Of a stretch of DNA of 9,431 nt, positions 1 through 6,245 are shown one piece after another. Numbering within the stretch: the stretch's first letter is position 1; the number at the start of each line of letters is the position of its first letter. The DNA lies in assembly GCA_964352775.1 (NCBI GenBank), contig CAYGTK010000166.1, positions 1 to 9,431 on the forward strand, in the 5' to 3' direction. This DNA comes from CAYGTK01 sp964352775 (lineage in GTDB: Bacteria; Bacteroidota; Bacteroidia; Chitinophagales; CAIOSU01). The notes below the pieces were generated by a model that was given only the letters and a program-made list of their open reading frames with translations, was not told the origin of the DNA and made no database searches. Made by a program: the position numbers and the translations under genes.

Positions 1-419
1 AGGCCAAGCGCATTAAGACCTTGGAAGAAATGACGGGTGATACGGAGCGAAAGATAGATGAAGGAGTGGATGTGGAATACATCGGTATATTGAATTACTG
101 CATAATTGCGTTGATACAGCTGGAACTTAATAATAGTGAAGCTGTTGAATTGACATACCAGGAAGCAATGGATGGGTATGATAAGCAAACGGCAAATTCA
201 AAGAACTTGTTGATCAAAAAGAATCACGATTATGGTGAGGCTTGGAGAGACCTGCGGATAAGCTCTTGTACAGACTTGATACTGATGAAGTTATTACGCT
301 TGAAACAGATAGAAGACAACCAAGGCAAGACCATTATCTCTGAAGGACCTGATGCTAATTATATGGACATCATCAATTATTCCGTTTTTGCATTGATAAA
401 ATTAGAAGAGGAAGCATGA
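1..419 (+). CDS. DUF1599 / Nmad1 (nucleotide modification associated domain 1) protein, 5' end outside window
   Basis: The reading frame is open to the left edge (codons from base 3), so the first visible in-frame start codon, a TTG at 21, is probably internal and the true start lies upstream. The visible part carries two related segments. The first reads RIKTLEE...EGVDVEYIGILNY...ALIQLEL and the second RLKQIED...SEGPDANYMDIINY...ALIKLEEE. Between them sits the helix KKNHDYGEAWRDLRISSCTDLILMK. This two-copy layout is what I know from Bacteroidota DUF1599 proteins, a family renamed Nmad1 because phage members lie near base-modification genes. The biochemical role of the chromosomal form is unknown to me. 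No signal peptide or membrane segment is visible, so it is probably cytoplasmic. Its TGA stop overlaps the next ATG (ATGA, 416-419), which suggests translational coupling. The family call is fairly sure; the function is not. Confidence 0.8.
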   Translation, partial: AKRIKTLEEMTGDTERKIDEGVDVEYIGILNYCIIALIQLELNNSEAVELTYQEAMDGYDKQTANSKNLLIKKNHDYGEAWRDLRISSCTDLILMKLLRLKQIEDNQGKTIISEGPDANYMDIINYSVFALIKLEEEA

Positions 420-1615
420 CCATTTACGACTTAGTACTATACATTGCCATTGCGGCAGGAATATTAGGCGCACTGCGCTATTTTTTAGCTCCGCAGCCCC
501 GCATTTGGGTGGCCTACGTGCAAGACTTTGTAGGCTCACTATTCATTTTTTCGGGTTTTGTAAAGGCTATTGACCCTTTGGGAACAGCCTACAAAATGAT
601 GGACTACTTCAATGAGTTCGGCATGGGCTTTTTAGAGCCACTTACACTAAGCTTTGCCGTATTCATGATAGTGCTGGAAATAATGCTTGGTGTAGCACTT
701 ATATTAGGTTATCGCATGAAGCTGACCACTTGGTTACTGTTCTTGATGATAGTATTCTTCACCTTCCTTACAGGATACACCACCGTTACGGGTCATGTAA
801 CCGACTGTGGATGTTTTGGTGATTTCTTAAAACTAGAGCCTATAGTAACCTTTAGTAAAGACTTGGTGCTTTTGGTGTTGATCTTGATCATCATGTTTAA
901 CAGAGACAAGATAGAAAAGCTATTCCCTACGCTCTTCTCTACTATAATAGTTGCTTCTACAGGTGCTGTCTTTTTGATCTATTGCTTCAGTAATTTCTAT
1001 ACCAACCTTCCTCAGTTCGATTTCCGTCCATATGCAGTAGGTAAGAATGTTCCAGACCAGATGACCGTTGCGCCTGAAGATCGGCCTGTAATTGAGTTTA
1101 TATACATCTATACCAATCCTGAAACGGGAGAGGAAAAGGAATTCGATCCGAAAGAACTACCTAGTAAACCTTGGACTTACAAAGATCGGATAGATAAGGT
1201 CGTGAAAGAGGGTAAAACCCCCAAGATCGATAACTTCCAATTATTCGAAGGTGACGAGCAGGTGCAAGACGACATCCTTTACAACCCCGATTACAATTTC
1301 TGGGTAGTAGCTTACGATCTAGAGAAGACAGATAAGAAAGCATTCAAGGAGCAAATAAACCCATTAGCCGAAAAAGCCCAAGCAGCTGGCTACATGGTAT
1401 ATGGTTTCACCGCTGCCACTACGGCTGATACAGAAGCGTTCCGCCACGATGTGCAAGCGGCATATCCTTTTTATGCGGGTGATGCTACTTTCTTAAAAAC
1501 CATTGTGCGTGCAAGCCCAGGCTTGGTGTTGGTGAAAGATGGAACGGTATTGGGTAAATGGCATCACAAGCACTTACCTACTTACGAAGAAGTAGAGCAA
1601 ACCTTAATGAAATAG
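416..1615 (+). CDS. BT_3928-type membrane protein: DoxX/MauE-like domain plus C-terminal thioredoxin-like domain
   Basis: This 399-residue protein starts at an ATG that overlaps the upstream stop by four bases. About six hydrophobic segments are visible (roughly residues 5-24, 36-52, 78-98, 104-124, 147-162 and 172-194). Residues 35-160 resemble DoxX/MauE-type membrane proteins. The pair in CGCFGD (131-136), preceded by TGHVTD, is the cysteine motif seen in MauE-like proteins, whose relatives supply or accept electrons for thiol chemistry. After the last helix comes a soluble part of about 200 residues. Its end (roughly 290-399, with NFWVVAYDL and the SPGLVLVKDGTVLGKW strand pair around a proline) reads like a thioredoxin fold without a CXXC motif. 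It is probably an inner-membrane protein; the side on which the soluble domain lies is not clear from sequence. I recall this family as BT_3928, commonly next to DUF1599 in Bacteroidota. A redox role is inferred from the motif only. Confidence 0.8.
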   Translation: MTIYDLVLYIAIAAGILGALRYFLAPQPRIWVAYVQDFVGSLFIFSGFVKAIDPLGTAYKMMDYFNEFGMGFLEPLTLSFAVFMIVLEIMLGVALILGYRMKLTTWLLFLMIVFFTFLTGYTTVTGHVTDCGCFGDFLKLEPIVTFSKDLVLLVLILIIMFNRDKIEKLFPTLFSTIIVASTGAVFLIYCFSNFYTNLPQFDFRPYAVGKNVPDQMTVAPEDRPVIEFIYIYTNPETGEEKEFDPKELPSKPWTYKDRIDKVVKEGKTPKIDNFQLFEGDEQVQDDILYNPDYNFWVVAYDLEKTDKKAFKEQINPLAEKAQAAGYMVYGFTAATTADTEAFRHDVQAAYPFYAGDATFLKTIVRASPGLVLVKDGTVLGKWHHKHLPTYEEVEQTLMK

Positions 1616-1618
1616 CCT

Positions 1619-2677
1619 GTGATAAGTTTTGTCATGAAGCGGAGTTTGTATGGTTTCTTGGTCCTATTTGGAGCAATGGCCATCATCTTTATTCTATTCC
1701 AAGTAGTTCCTGTCAACTCTGCTCGCTTGACTTTAGGTCAACGTGCTGACGTGGCTTCTGTAGAAGCTATTGAAAAAGAATTGGGTTTAGATCTACCACC
1801 TTACCAGCGTTTCTTCAAATACATTGGCGAAGTCAGTCCACTAGCAATTCATGAGAATTCAGAAGAAGCACAGGAACGGCTGGACTATACTGTTTTAATT
1901 CCCCTGGGTGGCATGGCCTTAACTTGGAAAACGCCTTATCTAGGCCGATCATATCAAAGCCGCCGATTGGTGTCAGAGATATTGGTAGATAAGATACCGC
2001 CTACTATGATATTGGCTTTCACCTCTATCATATTTGCAACCATACTTGGTATTATCCTAGGTATCATTTCAGCAGTAAAGCATAACAAGCTGGCAGATAA
2101 TATCATTTTGCCACTTACCAATGTGGGTATATCAATGCCAAGTTATTTCTCCAGTATAGTATTAGCCTTCATATTTGGTGTGCTATTAACCGACATTACT
2201 GGCTTGAATGTTACAGGGTCTCTATTTGTAGAAGACCTAGATGGCACCCGAATTGTTTGGAAGAACTTGATATTGCCCAGCCTTGCCTTGGGTATTCGCC
2301 CAGTGGCTATCATTACCCAACTAACGCGCAGTAGTATGTTGGATGTGCTGTCGCAAGACTATATTCGTACGGCTCGCGCTAAGGGACTTTCTTTTGTTAA
2401 GGTATTGTATAAGCATGCTTTGCGTAATGCTTTAAATCCTGTAGTTACTTCTATTTCAGGTTGGTTCGCCTCGCTGCTGGCAGGTGCTTACTTTGTAGAG
2501 TCTATTTTGGGTTATAATGGCCTAGGCAATGAAACCGTAAAAGCATTGAACAACTTCGATTTCCCTGTGGTGATGGGGTCGGTATTATTCACGGCAGCCT
2601 TGTTCGTGTTCATCAATATTTTAGTAGACATTATGTATACCTGGCTCGACCCTCGTATCACCGTTAGTAATGCTTAA
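1619..2677 (+). CDS. ABC transporter permease, DppB/OppB type (PF00528)
   Basis: This 352-residue inner-membrane permease resembles the first permease of peptide/nickel importers. Residues 8-30 form the first membrane helix. Residues 36-66 (LGQRADVASVEAIEKELGLD) are the family's N-terminal signature, with the usual LG...A...I...LGLD spacing. Residues 249-274 (IRTARAKGLSFVKVLYKHAL and on) are the EAA-type loop that contacts the ATPase, with its conserved glycine at 256. The C terminus ends in DPRI, as in DppB. Residues 71-105 look like an extra loop, often seen in the Bacteroidota branch. I chose the GTG at 1619 over the ATG at 1634 because MISFVMKRSLYGFLVLFG matches the usual N-terminus, and it lies three bases after the previous stop. 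No ATPase, substrate-binding protein or second permease is visible in the window, so the substrate cannot be inferred. Confidence 0.88.
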   Translation: MISFVMKRSLYGFLVLFGAMAIIFILFQVVPVNSARLTLGQRADVASVEAIEKELGLDLPPYQRFFKYIGEVSPLAIHENSEEAQERLDYTVLIPLGGMALTWKTPYLGRSYQSRRLVSEILVDKIPPTMILAFTSIIFATILGIILGIISAVKHNKLADNIILPLTNVGISMPSYFSSIVLAFIFGVLLTDITGLNVTGSLFVEDLDGTRIVWKNLILPSLALGIRPVAIITQLTRSSMLDVLSQDYIRTARAKGLSFVKVLYKHALRNALNPVVTSISGWFASLLAGAYFVESILGYNGLGNETVKALNNFDFPVVMGSVLFTAALFVFINILVDIMYTWLDPRITVSNA

Positions 2678-3180
2678 TGGATAACATAGTTCTCATAGGA
2701 CTGATGGGTAGCGGTAAAACCTACTGGGGCGAGCGCCTCGCCATCCGTTTAGATATGCCATTTCTTGATTTTGATAGATTCATTGAAGAGCAAGAAGGGA
2801 GAACTATACCCGAGATATTTGACGAGGAAGGAGAGGAGCGTTTCCGCACACTAGAGCGTAAGTATTTACACGAATTAGACTTAGATAAGCCTACTGTGAT
2901 TTCCATGGGTGGTGGCACACCGTGTTACTTTGATAACATGGACCGTATCAACAAACTAGGCCACACCTTCTACCTAAAAACTCCACTGGATGTATTGGTA
3001 GAACGACTAAAGAACAACCGTGGCGATAGACCACTCTTAAAAGGTAAGAGCGATAAAGAGATTACTGAATTTTTGAAGAAGCAATTGAAACAGCGCAAAA
3101 AGATATACGATAAAGCCGATGATATAGTAGAGACTGACCGTATTACTCAGCGTAATCTCACTAAGCTATTTGGTACTTAG
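2677..3180 (+). CDS. aroK: Shikimate kinase
   Basis: The enzyme phosphorylates shikimate at O3 with ATP in the chorismate pathway (cytoplasm). At 167 residues it has the usual length. The Walker A loop is GLMGSGKT (8-15). The acidic pair D31 and D33 in FLDFDRF fits the DxD that binds magnesium and shikimate. R57 in RFRTLE, the GGG at 78-80, R118 in the lid segment NRGDRPLL and R140 in QRKKIY fit the known substrate-binding and lid arginines. All expected residues are present, so it is probably active. Its ATG uses the last A of the upstream permease stop (TAATG), so the two genes are probably translationally coupled. Whether this gene was named aroK or aroL depends only on convention; I use aroK as the default. 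Confidence 0.93.
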   Translation: MDNIVLIGLMGSGKTYWGERLAIRLDMPFLDFDRFIEEQEGRTIPEIFDEEGEERFRTLERKYLHELDLDKPTVISMGGGTPCYFDNMDRINKLGHTFYLKTPLDVLVERLKNNRGDRPLLKGKSDKEITEFLKKQLKQRKKIYDKADDIVETDRITQRNLTKLFGT

Positions 3181-3261
3181 CATCGTAGCGACCTTTCCTT
3201 GAGACCATGTGTATAGGTTTTAATAGGCATGCGCTTTCTAAGTTTTCTGTTCGATTACCTC

Positions 3262-3362
3262 TTCCTTTTTCCTTGATGAAAAACGAAGCCAAAAAATCAA
3301 GCGCTCTGAACCGCTCCACGCTCGTGGCTGCGCAGCTGCCGTCAGATCGCGAGGCCTACGCT
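3262..3362. repeat. Candidate dispersed intergenic repeat (GC-rich, hairpin-forming)
   Basis: The segment stands out from its surroundings. Bases 3301-3360 are 70% GC (42 of 60), while 3361-3460 are 27%. It starts with two overlapping stems. TTTTTC (3266-3271) pairs with GAAAAA (3278-3283) around the loop CTTGAT, and the same CTTGAT (3272-3277) can instead pair with ATCAAG (3296-3301). The GC-rich part contains the perfect palindrome GCTGCGCAGC (3327-3336) and further small palindromes (TCGCGA 3347-3352, AGGCCT). The layout of a T-run, CCTTGATG, an A-run, ATCAAG and a GC-rich stretch is one I remember from intergenic regions of other Bacteroidota genomes. That recollection cannot be checked here, and only one copy is in the window. 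It could also act as a terminator or attenuator behind aroK. The boundaries are approximate. Confidence 0.45.
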
Positions 3363-3411
3363 TCTTTTAAAAATGCATTGAGTTATTCAATATCAACATA
3401 ATTTCATCGAC

Positions 3412-3428
3412 ATCTAACACGGTTAGAT
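3412..3428. promoter_or_regulatory. Perfect dyad, candidate operator upstream of the nitronate monooxygenase gene
   Basis: ATCTAAC (3412-3418) and GTTAGAT (3422-3428) are exact inverted copies separated by three bases. The site ends 10 bases before the predicted -7 box, so it covers the place where a -33 element would lie. That position suits a repressor or activator site. It could also be a small RNA hairpin or part of the upstream repeat-like region. No cognate regulator gene is visible nearby. Confidence 0.3.
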
Positions 3429-3438
3429 AGCACTTTTA

Positions 3439-3446
3439 TAAATTTG
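3439..3446 (+). promoter_or_regulatory. Candidate Bacteroidota -7 promoter box
   Basis: TAAATTTG matches the Bacteroidota sigma factor consensus TAnnTTTG at every fixed base and lies 14 bases before the ATG at 3461. Transcription would begin at about 3453, leaving a leader of only about 8 bases. I do not see a clean TTTG -33 element at the usual distance, so the call rests on the -7 box and on the location. Confidence 0.45.
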
Positions 3447-3460
3447 TACAAACTACTGTT

Positions 3461-4450
3461 ATGCAAGCCATTGAAACACCTTTAACTAGGTTATTGAATA
3501 TTAAGTATCCCATCATTGTAGCACCCATGTTTTTGGTGAGTAATGCAGCGATGGTAATTGCGGCCATTAAGGCTGGAGCTACTGGGGCAATACCCGCTTT
3601 GAACTACTTGACCGACAAAGAGTTTCGTGCTGCTTTGCAAGAAATTCGCGACAACTGCGATGGACCTATCGGTATCAACTTGATCACCAATAAGAGTAAC
3701 ATCCGCCTAGAGGAGCAATTGAAGACGTGTATTGACATGAAGGTGGACTATATTATCACCTCATTGGGTAGTCCAGAGAGTACTATTAATGCCTGTAAAG
3801 GTCATGGAGTATTGGTATTCTGTGATGTAGTAGATGCTCGCTTTGCTAAGAAGGTGGAAGAGCTTGGTGCTGATGCTGTAATAGCGGTAAATTCTGGCGC
3901 TGGTGGTCACGCTGGCCCTATGACTAAAGAAGAATTGATACCATTGCTTTGCAATACGGTAGACATCCCTGTTATCTCCGCTGGTGGAGTAGGGCATGGT
4001 AGCCAAATGCAAGATATTTTAGATCTTGGTGGTGTAGGAGCCTCTATTGGTTCACCATTCATTGCTACCACAGAAGCACCTGTATCGAAAGAATACAAGC
4101 AAGCCTGTGTAGATTATGGTGCAGAAGACATCGTGATGACCACCAAGCTTTCAGGAACGCCATGTACCATCATCAAAACACCTTACGTAGAAAAGATAGG
4201 TACTGAGCAAACTTGGTTAGAGCAGTTCCTTAACAAGAACCGCACCCTTAAGAAGTACGCCAAAATGCTAACCTTCTACCGTGGTATGAAGTCGCTAAAA
4301 AAGGCAGCCTTCAGTGCTACATACCAAACTCTTTGGTGCGCAGGTCCATCCATTGAGTATGTAACAGAAATTCGCCCTGTGGGTGATGTTATCGCTACCA
4401 TGGTTAAGGAATACGAAGAATCGCGCAAAGCGGTTGCCGTGGAAGCTTAG
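3461..4450 (+). CDS. Nitronate monooxygenase family flavoprotein (2-nitropropane dioxygenase-like, PF03060)
   Basis: This 329-residue TIM-barrel protein is expected to bind FMN. It starts with the family signature around YPIIVAPM (residues 16-23). Residues 140-152 read IAVNSGAGGHAGP, containing the GGH motif whose histidine (H150) is the catalytic base in characterised nitronate monooxygenases. GGVGHG (175-180) and GVGASIGSPFIATTEA (191-206) are the two phosphate-binding strands of the barrel. Family members oxidise alkyl nitronates, and some act as NADH:quinone reductases or enoyl reductases, so the true substrate is uncertain. No signal peptide is seen, so it is probably cytoplasmic. Its own promoter and an inverted repeat lie directly upstream. 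The stop is 60 bases before the next gene, with no clear terminator between. Confidence 0.85.
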   Translation: MQAIETPLTRLLNIKYPIIVAPMFLVSNAAMVIAAIKAGATGAIPALNYLTDKEFRAALQEIRDNCDGPIGINLITNKSNIRLEEQLKTCIDMKVDYIITSLGSPESTINACKGHGVLVFCDVVDARFAKKVEELGADAVIAVNSGAGGHAGPMTKEELIPLLCNTVDIPVISAGGVGHGSQMQDILDLGGVGASIGSPFIATTEAPVSKEYKQACVDYGAEDIVMTTKLSGTPCTIIKTPYVEKIGTEQTWLEQFLNKNRTLKKYAKMLTFYRGMKSLKKAAFSATYQTLWCAGPSIEYVTEIRPVGDVIATMVKEYEESRKAVAVEA

Positions 4451-4483
4451 TTTTAGCTTAGACTACATTCAACACAAAATAAT

Positions 4484-4508
4484 CTATCTTCTACTTTTAA
4501 AAAGATAG
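4484..4508. promoter_or_regulatory. Inverted repeat directly before the start of the 4511 gene
   Basis: CTATCTT (4484-4490) and AAGATAG (4502-4508) are perfect 7-base inverted copies around an 11-base spacer. The spacer contains TACTTTTA (4492-4499), which misses the TAnnTTTG -7 consensus by one base. The right arm ends two bases before the ATG at 4511. It could be an operator over a promoter, or an RNA hairpin that hides the start codon. The region is AT-rich, so chance is possible. Confidence 0.3.
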
Positions 4509-4510
4509 GG

Positions 4511-5017
4511 ATGCAATTTCAATTAGGGGTAGATGAAGAAATGCTTCTTGATGTGCCAATCGAGGCACTTATACAATATTTTGAAGGACTGATGCAAGAA
4601 GGAATGAGAGAGGTGAGTATTCAAAAGAAAACACCTAGCTTGTTTAAGGTTACCTATACTCGCAAGCTAGATTATGTGCCAGACCCTTTTGATGAGAATG
4701 ATCGACCACCTGGATCAGTAGAGTTGATGGTAAGTTTTAAGAGACTATTAGCCGAAAGAACAAGCATAAGACTGTATTCTATTGATGATGGAGATATATT
4801 AACCTATTTGTTTGTTTTCTTCTTTGTGGCACTACTTACGCTAATTCTATCTATTACAGGCGACACTCTAGTGCCAGTATATTTGGGAATCACTATTATC
4901 CTTGTTTTTCTTATAGGATTCTTAATAAATGGAAAGAAAGGACAAAAGGAGATTTTAAGAAGACTTCGGGCTAGGTTTCAGGTTTTTGAAGAAAATTTTA
5001 AAGAGGCGAGTATTTAA
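4511..5017 (+). CDS. Hypothetical membrane protein with two transmembrane helices
   Basis: I do not recognise this 168-residue protein. The first 95 residues are soluble and acidic-to-mixed, with a predicted helix at 16-32 followed by strand-like stretches (VSIQ, LFKVTYTRKL, VELMVSFKRLL, SIRLYSI). Two hydrophobic helices follow at about 96-114 and 119-139, joined by a very short loop (TGDT), so they form a hairpin. The tail is strongly basic (GKKGQKEILRRLRARFQ), which by the positive-inside rule puts both ends in the cytoplasm. The ATG is the first good start in the frame. It lies 60 bases after the flavoprotein stop and 16 bases before the exonuclease start. The close spacing to the exonuclease suggests co-transcription but not a shared function. 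Confidence 0.65.
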   Translation: MQFQLGVDEEMLLDVPIEALIQYFEGLMQEGMREVSIQKKTPSLFKVTYTRKLDYVPDPFDENDRPPGSVELMVSFKRLLAERTSIRLYSIDDGDILTYLFVFFFVALLTLILSITGDTLVPVYLGITIILVFLIGFLINGKKGQKEILRRLRARFQVFEENFKEASI

Positions 5018-5033
5018 TTTGTAATCAAGGGTA

Positions 5034-5555
5034 ATGGGATTTATAGTAGTAGATATAGAAAGTGACGGACCATTGCTGGGTACACACTCTATGGTATGTT
5101 TCGGTGCGGTGGTGCTGGAAAGAAGTTTGGAGAAGACTTTTTATGGGCAAATGAAGCCTATCAGCCCAAGCTATGAGGATGATGCTTTGGTGGTATCAGG
5201 CTTTTCACGTGAAGAACACGAGACCTTCCCTGACCCTAAAGAAACTATGGAGGCTTTTGCAATCTGGATTAAGGAGAACAACAGAAATGGTAGGCCTATC
5301 CTTATTTCTGATAATAATGGATTTGATGCCTCGTGGATAAATTGGTACTTCCATACCTATATGGGTGAGAACCCTTTCGGTTGGTCATCGCGACGAATTG
5401 GCGACATGTTCTCTGGTTATATGAACGACCCTTTCTATAACTGGAAACAACACCGAAAAACCAACCACACCCATCACCCTGTTGATGACGCTAAAGGGAA
5501 TGCCGAAGCCTTAATATGGCTAAGCGATCAAGGTTTTAAGTTGAAAATAAAGTAG
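5034..5555 (+). CDS. DEDDh-type 3'-5' exonuclease (DnaQ-like fold)
   Basis: This 173-residue protein is a single RNase T/DnaQ-like domain. Exo I is VVDIESDG with D7 and E9. Exo II is SDNNGFDASW with D98. Exo III is THHPVDDAKGNAEAL, with H147 four residues before D152, the H-x4-D spacing of the DEDDh class. All catalytic acids and the histidine are present, so it should hydrolyse DNA or RNA from the 3' end with two metal ions. It has no polymerase, helicase or BRCT domain. The substrate cannot be read from sequence: stand-alone members include oligoribonucleases, tRNA-trimming enzymes and proofreading subunits. The ATG at 5034 fits the conserved first strand (GFIVVDIE). It converges with the hydroxylase gene, with 25 bases between the two stops. 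Confidence 0.82.
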   Translation: MGFIVVDIESDGPLLGTHSMVCFGAVVLERSLEKTFYGQMKPISPSYEDDALVVSGFSREEHETFPDPKETMEAFAIWIKENNRNGRPILISDNNGFDASWINWYFHTYMGENPFGWSSRRIGDMFSGYMNDPFYNWKQHRKTNHTHHPVDDAKGNAEALIWLSDQGFKLKIK

Positions 5556-5580
5556 AGCTACTCTTAATAGTCTACTCTTC

Positions 5581-6144
5581 TTATTTACGCTTTCCTGCAA
5601 TTCTGTAATCATCGCTAAACCTAGAATTTAGCTCACCAGTTTGTTGATCTATCAACCAAGGTAGGGGAGTGTTTCTGCTAGGTACTACCACCTGTTTTAC
5701 GGCTGCATGAGTGCCGAATACAAAGTCCCAAATTGGGCTGGTAACTCCATGGTTCTGGCTAGGGTTCTTAAAATGATGATAGAAGTGATTCTTCCGCGCC
5801 CAGCGACCGTAAAAGTTGATTGGGGCGTACTGGTGCGAACGCCAATGTAATGCTTCATAAAAACCATACATACCAGCCAGGCCTAAGGCATACGCAAAAC
5901 CATTTAGCCAACCCAAAGGCCAGCCTATAAGTAAAGTGCTAAAGCCTAATACTAATGCAGCCGCAATAGCTTTTTTAAAGGCAGGGGCAAAATAGCTGAA
6001 CTCCGAATGATGCCGCCGATGCTCTAGCGTAAAAGGATTTCGTGCTTTTTTTGACTTGGAGTGCCCGAGAAATCGATGGATGATGTATTCCATAAAAGTC
6101 CACGTAAGCACGCCCGCTAAAGCATATAGTAGTATTGTTGTCAT
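5581..6144 (-). CDS. Fatty acid hydroxylase / sterol desaturase family membrane protein (PF04116)
   Basis: This is an integral membrane di-iron oxygenase-type protein of 187 residues from the ATG at 6144. The histidine clusters are H23-H28 (HRFLGH), H42-H45-H46 (HRRHH), H100-H104 (HWRSH) and H120-H123-H124 (HFYHH). A final NHG...WDFVFGT (131-145) matches the end of the family domain. Hydrophobic spans at about 3-22 and 57-98 suggest an inner-membrane location. Members hydroxylate or desaturate lipids, sterols or carotenoids; the substrate here is unknown. The frame also runs upstream to a TTG at 6189, giving 15 extra residues. I prefer 6144 because the family domain starts right after it and because a possible -7 box (TATTATTG) lies between the two starts. 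Confidence 0.82.
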   Translation of the reverse strand: MTTILLYALAGVLTWTFMEYIIHRFLGHSKSKKARNPFTLEHRRHHSEFSYFAPAFKKAIAAALVLGFSTLLIGWPLGWLNGFAYALGLAGMYGFYEALHWRSHQYAPINFYGRWARKNHFYHHFKNPSQNHGVTSPIWDFVFGTHAAVKQVVVPSRNTPLPWLIDQQTGELNSRFSDDYRIAGKRK

Positions 6145-6176
6145 ACTACTAATATCATCATCAGCACGTTTGTTTA

Positions 6177-6184
6177 CAATAATA
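6177..6184 (-). promoter_or_regulatory. Weak candidate -7 box for the hydroxylase gene
   Basis: Read on the minus strand this is TATTATTG, seven of eight bases or positions matching TAnnTTTG. A TTTATTG stretch about 22 bases further upstream could serve as the -33 element. If real, transcription begins downstream of the TTG at 6189, which would exclude that codon as the start and support the ATG at 6144. The sequence is AT-rich, so a chance match is quite possible. Confidence 0.25.
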
Positions 6185-6245
6185 TTCAACCAGAGTACGG
6201 CTTTCTCAATAAAGCGCTTAGCTAGTTCAACAAGTGTTGGTTAGG

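Noticed and set aside
3207..3401. A 64-codon open frame on the + strand between aroK and the flavoprotein gene.
   Set aside because: It runs through the hairpin-rich, GC-shifted repeat-like segment, has no recognisable domain or convincing start context, and its composition follows the element rather than a protein. Other frames across the same segment are also open for a stretch, as is common in such repeats.
3761..4098. Two minus-strand open frames inside the nitronate monooxygenase gene.
   Set aside because: They are opposite to a clearly coding frame with conserved motifs, and their translations show no family features.
4443..4459. AAGCT and AGCTT around the flavoprotein stop codon as a terminator stem.
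   Set aside because: Five base pairs overlapping the stop, with no following T-run, do not support a terminator.
5558..5579. CTACTCTT occurs twice with a 14-base period between the convergent exonuclease and hydroxylase genes.
   Set aside because: Two copies of eight bases are too few for a repeat call, and they do not form a stable stem for a terminator.
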